Source: Hymenobacter cyanobacteriorum (GTDB lineage Bacteria; Bacteroidota; Bacteroidia; Cytophagales; Hymenobacteraceae). Taken from it: DNA of 64,000 bases. Positions 53,291 through 64,000 of this stretch are shown here, piece after piece (position 1 is the stretch's first letter; every line of letters begins with the position of its first letter). The DNA lies in the NCBI RefSeq assembly GCF_022631375.1, contig NZ_JALBGC010000002.1, forward strand, positions 682,001 through 746,000, read 5' to 3'. The notes under the pieces were generated by a model. It was not told the origin of the DNA. It made no database searches and saw only the letters and a list, made by a program, of their open reading frames with translations. The position numbers were made by a program, and so were the translations under genes.

Positions 53291-54745
53291 ATGTCGATTA
53301 TGCTAAAGAAACTGCTTCTGGGCGCGAGCGCGGCACTGCTGCTGGCCGCCCCCGCCGCTTCGGCCCAAACCCGTAAAAAAGCCAAAGCCCCGGCCGCGCC
53401 GAAAGCCGCGGCTACTGCAGCCCGCCCCGACCGCACCGACTCGCTGGCTCTGCGCCGCCTGTTCGACGAGGCCCTGCTGCGCGGCGAGAGCTACGAAAAC
53501 CTGCGCTACCTCACCGGCACTATCGGGCCGCGCCTATCGGGTTCGCCGCAGGCCCAGCAGGCCGTGGAATGGGGCAAGGCCACGATGGAAAAGGCCGGGT
53601 TAGACCGCGTGTACCTGCAGGAAGTGATGGTGCCGCACTGGGTGCGCGGCGGCAGGGAGCGCGGCGAAATAGTGGGCAACAAGGACAAGGGCATTCGGGT
53701 GCCGGTGTGCGCGCTGGGCGGCTCCGTTGGCACCGGCGGCAAGCTGAAGGCCGGCGTGGTGGAAGTGCACAGCTTCGACGAGCTGAAGGCCCTGCCCGAT
53801 GCGGCTGTGAAAGGCAAGTTCATTTTCTACAACCGGCCGTTTGATGATGCGCTGATTGAGCCCGGCGCCGCCTATGGCCGGGCGGGCGACCAGCGCCGCA
53901 GCGGCGCCATCGAGGCGGCCCGGCGCGGGGCCGTGGGCGCGCTGGTGCGCTCGCTCACCAGCGCGCGCGACGACAACCCGCACACGGGCACCATGGCCTA
54001 CGATGCGGCCGTGCCCAAAGTGCCCGGCGCGGCCCTCAGCACCAACGCCGCCGACCAGCTCAGCCAGCTTCTCAAGGCCAACCCCGAGCTGCAATTCGAG
54101 CTGGAAATGGAGTGCACCACGCTGCCCGACGAAAAAAGCTACAACGTGGTGGGCGAAATCAAGGGCAGCAAGTTTCCAAATGAAATCATCAGCGTGGGCG
54201 GCCACCTCGACTCGTGGGACCTAGCCCAGGGCGCGCACGACGACGGTACCGGCTGCGTGCAAAGCATCGAGGCGCTGCGCCTGCTGCGTGCCGCTGGCTT
54301 CAAGCCCGAGCGCACCATTCGGGCCGTGCTGTTCATGAATGAGGAAAACGGCACGCGCGGCGGCAACGAATACGCCCGTCTGGCCCAGCAGAACAAGGAA
54401 ACGCACGTGGCCGCCATCGAGAGCGACGGGGGAGGATTCACCCCGCGCGGCTTCACGCTGGAGGCCGACCCAGCCACAGCGGCCAAAATCATGCGCTGGG
54501 CCCCGCTGTTCCAGTCCTACCACGCCGCCGACCTGCTGCCCGGCCACTCCGGCACCGACATCGAGCCGCTAAAGGCCGCCGTGAATCCGAAGGCGCTCAT
54601 TGGCTACAAGTGCGACTCGCAGCGCTACTTCGACATTCACCACACGGCGGCCGACACGTTCGATAAGGTGAACCGCCGCGAGCTGGAGCTGGGCGGCGCC
54701 AGCATGGCTTCGCTGATTTACCTGCTGAGCAAGTACGGGTTATAG
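53291..54745 (+). CDS. secreted M28-family metallopeptidase
   Basis: About 484 residues. A signal peptide (KKLLLGASAALLLAAPAASAQ) is followed by a Lys/Ala-rich linker. A PA-like domain is inserted at about residues 120-255. The dizinc site of M28 is visible in GGHLDSW (His and Asp), AHDDGTG, FMNEENG (catalytic Glu), ESDGGG and DIHHTAADT. It is likely an aminopeptidase or dipeptidase acting in the periplasm. Length matches this subgroup. It is preceded by a hairpin and a promoter motif. Confidence 0.92.
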   Translation: MSIMLKKLLLGASAALLLAAPAASAQTRKKAKAPAAPKAAATAARPDRTDSLALRRLFDEALLRGESYENLRYLTGTIGPRLSGSPQAQQAVEWGKATMEKAGLDRVYLQEVMVPHWVRGGRERGEIVGNKDKGIRVPVCALGGSVGTGGKLKAGVVEVHSFDELKALPDAAVKGKFIFYNRPFDDALIEPGAAYGRAGDQRRSGAIEAARRGAVGALVRSLTSARDDNPHTGTMAYDAAVPKVPGAALSTNAADQLSQLLKANPELQFELEMECTTLPDEKSYNVVGEIKGSKFPNEIISVGGHLDSWDLAQGAHDDGTGCVQSIEALRLLRAAGFKPERTIRAVLFMNEENGTRGGNEYARLAQQNKETHVAAIESDGGGFTPRGFTLEADPATAAKIMRWAPLFQSYHAADLLPGHSGTDIEPLKAAVNPKALIGYKCDSQRYFDIHHTAADTFDKVNRRELELGGASMASLIYLLSKYGL

Positions 54746-54761
54746 AATTGATGCTGATGCG

Positions 54762-54852
54762 ATGTAGGGGCGGGGCTTGCCCCCGCCCGCCTTTGAACGG
54801 AAGCGCTGAAATGGTGCCAACGTTCGGGCGGGGGCAAGCCCCGCCCCTACAT
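54762..54852. repeat. long inverted-repeat element (ATGTAGGGGCGGGG arms)
   Basis: Arms 54762-54789 and 54825-54852 are perfect 28-bp inverted copies. The spacer starts with TTGAACGG, shared with the elements at 36374 and 49679. It lies downstream of the M28 gene. Confidence 0.9.
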
Positions 54853-54861
54853 GTTCTAAAC

Positions 54862-54898
54862 AAAACGGCCCCACCTGCCAACGCAGGTGGGGCCGTTT
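54862..54898. terminator. terminator between the M28 and OmpA-like genes
   Basis: AAACGGCCCCACCTGC and GCAGGTGGGGCCGTTT form a perfect 16-bp stem with a 4-base loop. It lies between convergent genes. Confidence 0.85.
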
Positions 54899-54917
54899 CG
54901 CTTGCAAACAAAGCAGC

Positions 54918-55760
54918 TTAGTTCTGCCCCAGAATCGAGAACAGCTCGTCGAGCTTCGGGGTGAGAATGATGTCGGTGCGACGGTTCAGAGCCTTGTTGG
55001 CGGGGGTATCGTTGGGGGCCAAGGGCAGAAATTCGGCCCGGCCCGAAGGCGTTACCTGGGCAGGGTCCATGCCGGCGGTGGTGAGCAGGCGGGTGATTTC
55101 GGTGGCGCGCATCACGCTCAGGTCCCAGTTGTCGCGGGCGCCGCTGGCGGTGGCCCCTTTAATGGGCACGTTGTCGGTGTGGCCTTCCACCAGCACGTTC
55201 ACGTCCTTATTGTCTTTGAGGACCACGGCCAGCTTGCGCAAGGCATCCTGGCCCTTGGGGTCTACTTTGGTCGAGCCCGATTTGAACAGCAGCTGCTCCG
55301 ACAGCGACACGTACACTTTGCCATTCTTCACGCTCACCTGCAAATCCTGGGCGTTGAAGCCCAGCAGCGCATCGGATACGCGCTGGCGCAGGGCTTTGGT
55401 GGCGGCATCTTTCTGAGCCAGGGCATTTTGCAGGTCGGCAATGCGGGCGTTTTTGCTTTGCAGGTCGGCCTCCTTGCTTTGCAGGTCAGCGTTTTTATTG
55501 CGGATGTCGGTTTCAGCCTCGCCGAGGTTTTGGTTCAACTGGTTCACCTGCTGGTTTTTGCTGAGCAGCGAGCCGCGCAGGGCTTCCTCGTTGCGGGCTT
55601 TGTCGGCAGCCAGGGCGGTTTTTTCGAGCGTCAGCTGGTCGCGGGTTTTGGTGAGTTCGGCGTTCTGCTGCTGCAGGGCCGCAATTTCTTTCTGGTTGCA
55701 GCCCGGCAGGGCCAGCAGCATGGCGCCGACCAGCAGGGTGGGGAAGAAGCGAAAATTCAT
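54918..55760 (-). CDS. OmpA-family lipoprotein with coiled-coil neck
   Basis: About 280 residues. Lipobox LPGC (Cys near residue 21). A long heptad-rich coiled coil (about 25-130) includes the tandem repeat NADLQSKEADLQSKNARIADLQ. The OmpA/MotB peptidoglycan-binding domain (about 160-275) has LFKSGSTKVDPKGQDALRKLA, VEGHTDNVPI and LSVMRATEITRLL. It likely tethers the envelope to peptidoglycan. ATG 55760 gives the lipoprotein signal; the longer frame to 55850 does not. Confidence 0.9.
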   Translation of the reverse strand: MNFRFFPTLLVGAMLLALPGCNQKEIAALQQQNAELTKTRDQLTLEKTALAADKARNEEALRGSLLSKNQQVNQLNQNLGEAETDIRNKNADLQSKEADLQSKNARIADLQNALAQKDAATKALRQRVSDALLGFNAQDLQVSVKNGKVYVSLSEQLLFKSGSTKVDPKGQDALRKLAVVLKDNKDVNVLVEGHTDNVPIKGATASGARDNWDLSVMRATEITRLLTTAGMDPAQVTPSGRAEFLPLAPNDTPANKALNRRTDIILTPKLDELFSILGQN

Positions 55761-55837
55761 GAGCGGGAAAGAGAAGTAAAAAAGATACTTAGGCCGCAAA
55801 ACGGCCCAGTATTCAAACGGAGCCCTCCGGCTGGGGT

Positions 55838-55845
55838 TACCTTTG
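55838..55845 (+). promoter_or_regulatory. putative -7 promoter element of the subtilase gene
   Basis: TACCTTTG, an exact TAnnTTTG match, 10 bases before ATG 55856. Confidence 0.5.
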
Positions 55846-55855
55846 GCCAAATTCT

Positions 55856-57793
55856 ATGCACTTTCTTCCCTTCGTTATAAATACCCGGCGGCCACTCGCC
55901 GCCGTGGCCCGCGCCGCCGGATTTGCGTTGGCCTTGTGGGGCGCTGCCGGGCCGGCGACGGGGCAGGCCCGGTCCGCCGGTTCGTTGCCCGTTTCGATTC
56001 AATCATCTGAACGTTACTGGGTTGCCTTGACTGATAAGTCTGGCGTCCAGTTCAATCCGCAACGTTACTTCTCGCCTGAAGCCCGCGCCCGCCGCCGCCG
56101 CCAGCACCTGCCGGCCTTCGAAGCCACCGACCTTCCCGTGCGGCCCGACTACGTAGCCGCCATCATGGCCCACGTCGATACCGTGACGCTGGTGAGCCGC
56201 TGGTTCAATGCCGTAAGCTGCCGCGCCACACCGGCCCAGGCGGCGGCATTGCGCCAGCTGCCGGGCGTAGCCAGCGTGCAACGCTGGCCCATGCGCGATG
56301 CGCAGGTTACCGCAGTTTCTGAAGTTGCTCGGCTCGTAACTGCGCCGCATGAGAAGCTGTCGGTTTTTCTGATTTCTCAAACCACCGGAAACCAAGTCCC
56401 CAATAATCCAAGTCCCCAAGACCCCAACAACATCTCGGCCAACGACTACCTGCTGGCCCGCCGCCAGGTAGCCCACCTCGACGGGCCGGCCCTGCGCGCG
56501 GCCGGGTTGCAGGGACAGGGCCTGCGCATCGCGGTGTTCGACGTGGGCTTTCGTGGCCTGCCCGACCATCCAGCCTTTGCCGAGCTGATGGATAGCAAGC
56601 GCATTGTGGCCACCCACGATTTTCTGCGCAACCGCGACGACGTATTCGTGGGCGGCAGCCACGGCACCGAGGTGATGGGCTGCCTGGCCGGCCGCCTGCC
56701 CGCCGGTTCCGGCGGCGCGGCCGGCCCAGCCCTGGGCCTCGCGCCGGCGGCCGAGTACCTGCTGGCCCGCACCGAGCAGCTGCACCGCGAGCGCTACGCT
56801 GAGGAAGAAGCCTGGCTGGCTGCCGTGGAGTGGGCCGACCGCCTCGGGGCCGACATCATCAATTCCTCGCTGGCCTACACCGAGCAGCGCTATTTTCCGG
56901 AGCAAATGGACGGCCGCCGCAGCCTGATTGCCCGCGCCGCCAACATCGCTGCCCGCAAAGGAATGCTGGTGGTGAGCGCGGCCGGCAACGACGGCGACGA
57001 CGACTGGGTGCGCATCGGTACGCCCGCCGATGCTGATTCGGCCCTCGCCATCGGTGGGCTCGACCCCGAAACCGGCCTGCACGTCGATTTCAGCTCCTAC
57101 GGCCCCACGGCCGACCGCCGCCGCAAGCCCAACCTGGCCGCTTTCGGCATCGTGCTCACCACCACACCCGGTGGCCGCTACGAACGGTTGGAAGGCACCT
57201 CGTTTTCTGCGCCATTGGTGGCCGGGCTGGCGGCGGCGCTGTGGCAGCGGCAGCGCCAGCTCACGGCCATGCAGTTGTTTAAGCTACTGGAACAGGCCGG
57301 CGAGTTGTATCCGTATTTCGATTATGCCCACGGCTACGGTCGGCCCCGGTTGGCGCGAGCTACGGCTGCAGCTCCGGCAACTGCAGCAGCGGCCACGTTC
57401 GATTTCGTGCCGCACGATAGCCTGGTGGCAGTTATTATCCGGCCCGAAGCCGCCCGCTCGCCTGCTACCGACCTGCCGCTGCTGGCCGACGACCCGGCCG
57501 TGAATAGAATGCCAACCGCCACGGAGAGTCCGGCGGCTTCAGCGCCCAAAACCCCGCCGGTAGGGCAGGAGAAGCCGGTGCCGGCCGATGCCCCGCCGCT
57601 GGTATTGCTGCCCGAGCCCAGCTACCCCGCCTACCTCTACTGGAACCTGGCCGACCGCCGCGGCGTGCTGCGCCGCTACGAAACCCGCGCCGTAACGCAG
57701 CGCCTGGTGGTGCAGGTGCCGCGCCGGCTGCTGCGCAACGGCGACGTGCTGCGGGTTCACTTCAAAGGCTACACGGCTACGTATTCGGAATGA
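55856..57793 (+). CDS. secreted S8 subtilisin-like protease
   Basis: 645 residues. Signal-peptide-like N-terminus (AAGFALALWGAAGPATG) and a propeptide with FNAVSCRATPAQAAALRQLPGVASV (about 115-140). Catalytic triad: Asp229 in IAVFDVGF, His269 in GSHGTEV and Ser449 in GTSFSAPLVAG, with the oxyanion Asn378 in SAAGND. The C-terminal 150 residues are a Pro/Ala-rich linker and a small beta domain (YWNLADRRGVLRRYETRA). It is translationally coupled to the following barrel gene through an ATGA overlap. Confidence 0.93.
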   Translation: MHFLPFVINTRRPLAAVARAAGFALALWGAAGPATGQARSAGSLPVSIQSSERYWVALTDKSGVQFNPQRYFSPEARARRRRQHLPAFEATDLPVRPDYVAAIMAHVDTVTLVSRWFNAVSCRATPAQAAALRQLPGVASVQRWPMRDAQVTAVSEVARLVTAPHEKLSVFLISQTTGNQVPNNPSPQDPNNISANDYLLARRQVAHLDGPALRAAGLQGQGLRIAVFDVGFRGLPDHPAFAELMDSKRIVATHDFLRNRDDVFVGGSHGTEVMGCLAGRLPAGSGGAAGPALGLAPAAEYLLARTEQLHRERYAEEEAWLAAVEWADRLGADIINSSLAYTEQRYFPEQMDGRRSLIARAANIAARKGMLVVSAAGNDGDDDWVRIGTPADADSALAIGGLDPETGLHVDFSSYGPTADRRRKPNLAAFGIVLTTTPGGRYERLEGTSFSAPLVAGLAAALWQRQRQLTAMQLFKLLEQAGELYPYFDYAHGYGRPRLARATAAAPATAAAATFDFVPHDSLVAVIIRPEAARSPATDLPLLADDPAVNRMPTATESPAASAPKTPPVGQEKPVPADAPPLVLLPEPSYPAYLYWNLADRRGVLRRYETRAVTQRLVVQVPRRLLRNGDVLRVHFKGYTATYSE

Positions 57794-58539
57794 GAACCTT
57801 GCGCTATTTCTCGAAAAGCCATTGGGCACGGCTGCGGCGCGGCGGCTTGCTGCTGGCGCTATTGGCCGGTGCGCCGGTTGTGGCGCAGGCGCAGCAGGTG
57901 CTGGTGCAGGCTAACGTGGCCGACGACACTGTGAAAACCACCTTCGGCCCCAACCGTCGCTGGTTTGGCCACGGCTACGTGGCGCTGGGCCTGGTGGCCG
58001 GCCCGGCCGAGGCCGGTGCCAGGCTGCGCGATGGCCTCACCTCGCTCGAGGCCCGGGTTGGTGGCCGCCTGAAGCTACGCCTGAGCCAGTCGGTGGCCCT
58101 GTGCGGCGACCTGGCCTACGCATTCCTGCGCTACGACCTGGCCCAGGAAGCCGGCAAGCTGGTGCCCGCGCCCACGCTGCACCAGCGCGAGAGCCTGGCG
58201 CTGCACCAGGTGGTTTCTGAGGTGGCCCTTCGCCTCAATTTCGGCCGGCGGGGCAACGCCGTGGGCAGCTACCTCGACCTACTGGCGGGCGGTAGCTGGG
58301 CCGCTGCCACCCGCCACCGCACCGAAGACGTGCCCGCGCCCGGCATCGGCTCCGTCGAAACCACTGAGAGTGGCTTGCCCTACCTGCGCCGGTTTGGCGG
58401 CAGCGCAGGGGCGCGGCTGGGGTTCGACCGCTACGCCCTGGCGGCCCGCTACCGGTTCAGCCCGGCTTTTGCCAGCAGCTACGCGGCCTGGCCCGAGCTG
58501 CCGCGCTGGGTGATTGGGGTGGAGGTGGGCCTGTTTTGA
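57790..58539 (+). CDS. predicted outer-membrane beta-barrel protein
   Basis: 249 residues. Signal peptide (LLLALLAGAPVVAQAQQ). The remainder alternates amphipathic strands with short turns, e.g. RVGGRLKLRLSQSVALCGDLAYAFLRYDLA and GFDRYALAARYRFSPAFASSYAAWPELPRWVIGVEVGLF, and ends with an aromatic residue. This is the pattern of a small OMP. It overlaps the end of the subtilase gene by 4 bases, so the two are co-translated. Function unknown. Confidence 0.65.
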   Translation: MRTLRYFSKSHWARLRRGGLLLALLAGAPVVAQAQQVLVQANVADDTVKTTFGPNRRWFGHGYVALGLVAGPAEAGARLRDGLTSLEARVGGRLKLRLSQSVALCGDLAYAFLRYDLAQEAGKLVPAPTLHQRESLALHQVVSEVALRLNFGRRGNAVGSYLDLLAGGSWAAATRHRTEDVPAPGIGSVETTESGLPYLRRFGGSAGARLGFDRYALAARYRFSPAFASSYAAWPELPRWVIGVEVGLF

Positions 58540-58752
58540 GGCGGCTGAGGCACGAATTTTGAGGGCGCTTTCTCGCCACACGCCCTGCCTACAAACCAAT
58601 GATTGGCGTTTCTGCGTAGAATGCCCGTTGCCGACACACTCAGCCGCTGGCGCGGCTGGCCAGCAACTTTCAGGAACGGGCATATTCGCTCATTCCATTT
58701 CTCCCATACCTTCGCACGACCGGAGCCCGAGCGGCCCGCGTTTCAACTCCAT

Positions 58753-59367
58753 ATGAAAGCCCCCATTTTCAAGATTTCGAGCCTGGCCCTGCTGGCCGTT
58801 GGCCTCCAGTTCACTTCCTGCGTGAGCACCGAGCGCGAAGTTGGCAGTTCGACCAAGGACCCCCGCGCCACCTACACGCCGCCGCCCGCCGGCAGCCGCA
58901 CCCGCATCAACGGCAAAACGGTGCTCAACACCGTGCGCGCCACCCACGCTTTTTCCGACCCCAACAGCAACGACAATTTCGTGTTGCAGCTGCGCGGCGA
59001 GCGGGTGCTTACCGGTCAGGCCCACCTCATCGTGACGAATAACATGGGCGACACCATCCGCCACGAGGTGATGCCCGCCCGCGCCCTGCTGGCCCACGCC
59101 GATGGCGGCATGGCCAACTCGGCCAGCGTGCGCGACCAGGAAATTGCTATTCTCCAGGCCATGAACTCGTTTTTCACGCCCACCCACTTCAACACGCCTG
59201 CTGTGCCCGCCGGCACCGCGCAGCCCGCCGAAATGGATACCAAAACCTGGACAACCCTGCGCGACGACCCCGCCGCCGTGGGCTTCGACTACACCGGAGC
59301 GGGCGGAGCCGAGCGCCGCATGGCCTATTCCCAGAAGCTGGGCAAAGCCGTCGTTATTAGTCAGTAA
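58753..59367 (+). CDS. lipoprotein of unknown function
   Basis: About 204 residues. Lipobox FTSC (Cys near residue 22). The mature part contains NDNFVLQLRGERVLTGQAHLIVTNNMGDTIRHEVMPARALL, likely a beta-sandwich, then a helical region EIAILQAMNSFF and a C-terminal segment rich in Asp/Gly. A TACCTTCG promoter-like motif lies at 58707-58714. ATG 58753 is the only start giving a lipoprotein signal. Family not recognised. Confidence 0.75.
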   Translation: MKAPIFKISSLALLAVGLQFTSCVSTEREVGSSTKDPRATYTPPPAGSRTRINGKTVLNTVRATHAFSDPNSNDNFVLQLRGERVLTGQAHLIVTNNMGDTIRHEVMPARALLAHADGGMANSASVRDQEIAILQAMNSFFTPTHFNTPAVPAGTAQPAEMDTKTWTTLRDDPAAVGFDYTGAGGAERRMAYSQKLGKAVVISQ

Positions 59368-59426
59368 ATCACCCGTTGGGATGGCCCCGGCTATTCGGTG
59401 GCCACCCCGTTCTTTTTGTCAACCCC

Positions 59427-60041
59427 ATGAAATTCCTGCTTTCCTTCGTTGTCGTTCTCGTCCTAATTCTGGCGTACTTCCGCCTGTTTCCCTCGGCTCC
59501 CATTAATCCTGTATTGCCCGTCGAGCAGGGCCAGCAGGAGGTGAACGGCCACAACGCCGACGTTCCCAAAGGCGCGGGGGCCATGGCCCCCGCCGCCGAG
59601 GGCGAGGAAGCCGAAGAAGCTGGGGCCGCCGCCGTAGCCCCCGCCAAACCCGGCCAGACCTACGGCGCGGCTATCACGCCCGCGGGCGCGCTGCCCATGA
59701 GCGCATTGTCGACGGCCCTTGGCCAGCGCGACTCGGCCCAGGTGAAGCTGGTGGGCAAGGCCTCGGCTGTGTGCCAGGCCAAAGGTTGCTGGATGACCCT
59801 GCCCACCGCCGACGGCAAGGAAATGCGTGTGCGTTTCCGCGACTACGCCTTCTTCGTCCCCAAAGACCTGAGCGGCCACGAGGTGGTTGTGAGCGGCTGG
59901 GCCTACCGCAGCACTGTGCCGAAAAGCGAGTTGCAGCACTACGCCAAGGATGCCGGCAAAACCGACCAGGAAGTGGCCGCCATCAACCAGGACGAGCAGC
60001 AACTCACCTTTCTGGCCGACGGCGTGCGGGTGCTGAACTAG
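59427..60041 (+). CDS. membrane-anchored DUF4920-type protein
   Basis: About 204 residues. One N-terminal helix (FLLSFVVVLVLILAYFRLF) is followed by a Glu/Ala-rich linker and a beta-rich domain. VKLVGKASAVCQAKGCWMTLPTADGKEMRVRFRDYAFFVPKDLSGHEVVVSGWAYR contains a conserved Cys pair (about residues 123 and 128), characteristic of DUF4920 proteins. The domain resembles OB-fold periplasmic proteins. Function unknown. It precedes ligA but is separated by a terminator. Confidence 0.82.
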   Translation: MKFLLSFVVVLVLILAYFRLFPSAPINPVLPVEQGQQEVNGHNADVPKGAGAMAPAAEGEEAEEAGAAAVAPAKPGQTYGAAITPAGALPMSALSTALGQRDSAQVKLVGKASAVCQAKGCWMTLPTADGKEMRVRFRDYAFFVPKDLSGHEVVVSGWAYRSTVPKSELQHYAKDAGKTDQEVAAINQDEQQLTFLADGVRVLN

Positions 60042-62303
<2,262 letters not shown>

Positions 62304-62541
62304 GGCTAAGCGGATGCTATAAAACTCGGCGGGGCACCGGAAGCGACGCGAGTTGCACCGGTGCCCCCAGGCATTCAGGCGCATTTCGCGGCCATTGGGC
62401 TTGTCGTAAGTCTCAGTGGCCCGGAAACGCTATTTCGCTAAGGGAAATATTTTTATATTAGAGGCAAACACCTCACGAAATTCGGCCGGCTTTTTGTCTA
62501 TTGGCCTGAATCGGCGACCTTTGCCTTTCATATCCCACCCA

Positions 62542-63066
62542 ATGCGAGCGTTTTTTTTCCTTTGTTGCGTAACTATTCTGACTTTGCTGGCTCCGGCTGC
62601 CCGTGCGCAATGCGTTGCCCTGAGCGACCTGCTGGCCATCGGGGCCGACCCTACCGCACAATCTTCGGGCAAAGTCGTAACCGACCACGTCTCGTTTGAG
62701 TGGACTTTCGTCGGGGCCACGCCCACGGCCAAAGAGCCTAGCTGGACGTTCACTCCCTCGGGGGCTTCGGCCCCCACGGCCCGCTTGCTGGTGCGCCCGC
62801 AGCGCCCCGGCCAGGACGTGCTGCTAAAAACCACGCAAGCCAGCTGCCTGCGCGACCTGCGCTCCGAACTCAAAGCCCGCAAGCTCACGGCCCAGCCCGT
62901 TACCTGCCCCAACTGCGAAGCCGTGCGCTACCAGGCCCCCAATTTCGACGTGACGCTGTATAGCCAGATGAAAGGTGAATTTCCTTATGTGGTGGTGGTG
63001 CATCAGGTGCCGGCGGGCATGGCCCCGCCCGCTCCCGCGGCCGCAGCTGGCAGCAAAACCCCCTGA
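62542..63066 (+). CDS. secreted protein of unknown function
   Basis: About 174 residues. A clear signal peptide (FFFLCCVTILTLLAPAARAQ) at ATG 62542 precedes a mature domain with four Cys residues (QCVAL, SCLRDL, CPNCEAV). The protein ends Pro/Ala-rich. FEWTFVGATPTAKEPSWTFTP suggests beta strands. It is preceded by an ACCTTTG promoter-like motif. Family not recognised. Confidence 0.75.
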   Translation: MRAFFFLCCVTILTLLAPAARAQCVALSDLLAIGADPTAQSSGKVVTDHVSFEWTFVGATPTAKEPSWTFTPSGASAPTARLLVRPQRPGQDVLLKTTQASCLRDLRSELKARKLTAQPVTCPNCEAVRYQAPNFDVTLYSQMKGEFPYVVVVHQVPAGMAPPAPAAAAGSKTP

Positions 63067-63101
63067 TTTCTGGTTTATAAATCAACTGTTGATTGCCCAA
63101 A

Positions 63102-63142
63102 AATTGAGAAGGCCCGCTGAAACTCAGCGGGCCTTCTCAATT
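63102..63142. terminator. bidirectional terminator before fahA
   Basis: AATTGAGAAGGCCCGCTGA and its complement form a perfect 19-bp stem with a 3-base loop (63102-63120 and 63124-63142), between convergent genes. Confidence 0.9.
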
Positions 63143-63181
63143 AAGAGCCTGTTTATCTGTTTGCAATAGCAAATAGGCTGC

Positions 63182-64000
63182 TTACAGCGCCGGGAGTACC
63201 GTGCCGCGCACCTCACCAAACCCAATGCGTACGCCATCTTTCGTGGCATGGCCGCGCATGGTCACGGTGTCGCCGTCGAGCAGGAACTTGCGCTCCGAGC
63301 CGTCGGCCAGGGGCAGGGGGCGGGTGCCCCGCCAGGCCAGCTCCAGCATCGAGCCCAGCGAATCGGGCGTGGTACCCGAGATGGTGCCCGAGGCGTAGAG
63401 GTCGCCGGCTTCGAGGTTGCAGCCGTTGGAAGTGTGGTGGGCCAACTGCTGGGCCATGCTCCAGTACATGAGCCCGAAGTTGCTGCGGCTGATGGTCGTT
63501 TCCGCCCCGCCTTCGGGGGTGAGGGCCACTTCGAGCTGCACATCGAAATTGTGGCTGCCGCGCTGGGCCAGGTAGGGCAGCGGAGCCGGCTCCTGCACCG
63601 GGCCGGCAATGCGGAAGGGCTCCAGCGCATCGAGCGTGACCACCCAGGGCGCCACGCTGCTGCCGAAATTCTTGCCCAGAAATGGCCCCAGCGGCACGTA
63701 TTCCCAACTTTGCAGGTCGCGCGCGCTCCAGTCGTTGAACAGGCAAAGGCCGAAGATGTGCTCCTCGGCTTGTTCGATGCTCACCGGCGTGCCCAGTTCG
63801 CTGCCGCTGCCGACCACAAAAGCCATTTCCAGCTCAAAATCGAGCTGGCGGCTGGGGCCGAAGGTGGGCACCGTTTCATCGGGGGCCTTGCGCTGGCCGC
63901 TGGGCCGCCGGATGGGCGTGCCCGAGGCCACGATGCTGCTGGTGCGCCCGTGGTAGCCGATGGGCAACCAGCGCCAGTTGGGCAATAGTGCGTTGGCGGG
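63182..64000 (-). CDS. fahA: fumarylacetoacetase, C-terminal part
   Basis: The open frame reaches the right edge, so the N-terminus is missing. About 273 residues are visible, starting [22 protein letters not shown], which matches the family. [22 protein letters not shown] holds the metal-binding Glu residues. [32 protein letters not shown] and [16 protein letters not shown] are further signatures. The enzyme cleaves fumarylacetoacetate to fumarate and acetoacetate in tyrosine degradation. Confidence 0.95.
   Translation of the reverse strand, partial: PANALLPNWRWLPIGYHGRTSSIVASGTPIRRPSGQRKAPDETVPTFGPSRQLDFELEMAFVVGSGSELGTPVSIEQAEEHIFGLCLFNDWSARDLQSWEYVPLGPFLGKNFGSSVAPWVVTLDALEPFRIAGPVQEPAPLPYLAQRGSHNFDVQLEVALTPEGGAETTISRSNFGLMYWSMAQQLAHHTSNGCNLEAGDLYASGTISGTTPDSLGSMLELAWRGTRPLPLADGSERKFLLDGDTVTMRGHATKDGVRIGFGEVRGTVLPAL

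Noticed and set aside
58620..58683. ATGCCCGTT / AACGGGCAT pair before the lipoprotein gene
   Set aside because: The arms are only 9 bp and about 45 bases apart, which can arise by chance in GC-rich DNA.

Overview
This 64-kb window looks like chromosomal DNA from a Hymenobacter-like member of the Bacteroidota (Cytophagales). The evidence is its high GC content, the Bacteroidota -7 promoter motif TAnnTTTG (usually TACTTTTG or TACTTTCG here) just upstream of many start codons, the absence of Shine-Dalgarno sequences, a secreted FG-GAP protein with a C-terminal tail like a type IX secretion sorting signal, a Porin_10-type outer-membrane protein, and many SPII lipoproteins. No rRNA, tRNA, CRISPR array, prophage or transposase gene was seen.

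Layout. 0-10 kb: a secreted helical-repeat protein, a Zn-ribbon coiled-coil protein with a Nif3-like protein, a SMUG2-type DNA glycosylase divergent from lpxK, a putative porin, miaE, a secreted alpha/beta hydrolase and a duplicated-domain cytoplasmic protein. 10-16.8 kb: a redox island with a membrane polyferredoxin, a 76-aa membrane protein ending in six natural histidines, an FAD/NAD(P) oxidoreductase, and two tandem DUF547 proteins on the opposite strand. 16.9-25.9 kb: an APC permease, two related lipoproteins, a 919-aa envelope protein, nadR, a LuxR-type regulator and corA. 26-31.3 kb: a surface-polysaccharide type cluster (acetyltransferase-like protein, flippase, family 2 glycosyltransferase, large membrane protein). 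31.4-36.4 kb: acyl-ACP desaturase, flavin reductase-like protein, AraC-Ada fusion, FG-GAP protein, DUF427. 36.5-41.5 kb: a VWA protein and a MoxR/ChlI-like AAA+ ATPase that flank a rhomboid protease and a diheme cytochrome c. 41.6-43.9 kb: an MmeI-type DNA methyltransferase homologue whose catalytic motif IV is not intact. 44-49.7 kb: fasciclin protein, lipoprotein alpha-amylase with two LacI-type operators upstream, M14 peptidase, surE. 49.8-64 kb: a two-component system, histidine phosphatase, M28 peptidase, OmpA-like lipoprotein, subtilase with a barrel protein, two small envelope proteins, ligA, a secreted protein and the 3' part of fahA.

The most striking non-coding feature is a set of nine intergenic elements of about 90-125 bp, each with long near-perfect inverted arms (27-39 bp). 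They fall into two or three sequence subfamilies with shared arm or spacer motifs, and look like REPIN/MITE-type elements. They lie in convergent, divergent and even intra-operon gaps, including between the response regulator and its histidine kinase. Most genes here are ordinary. The best candidates for something less described are the methyltransferase homologue with the altered catalytic motif, the His-tailed redox module, and the inverted-repeat family. All function assignments rest on motif recognition by eye, without database searches.
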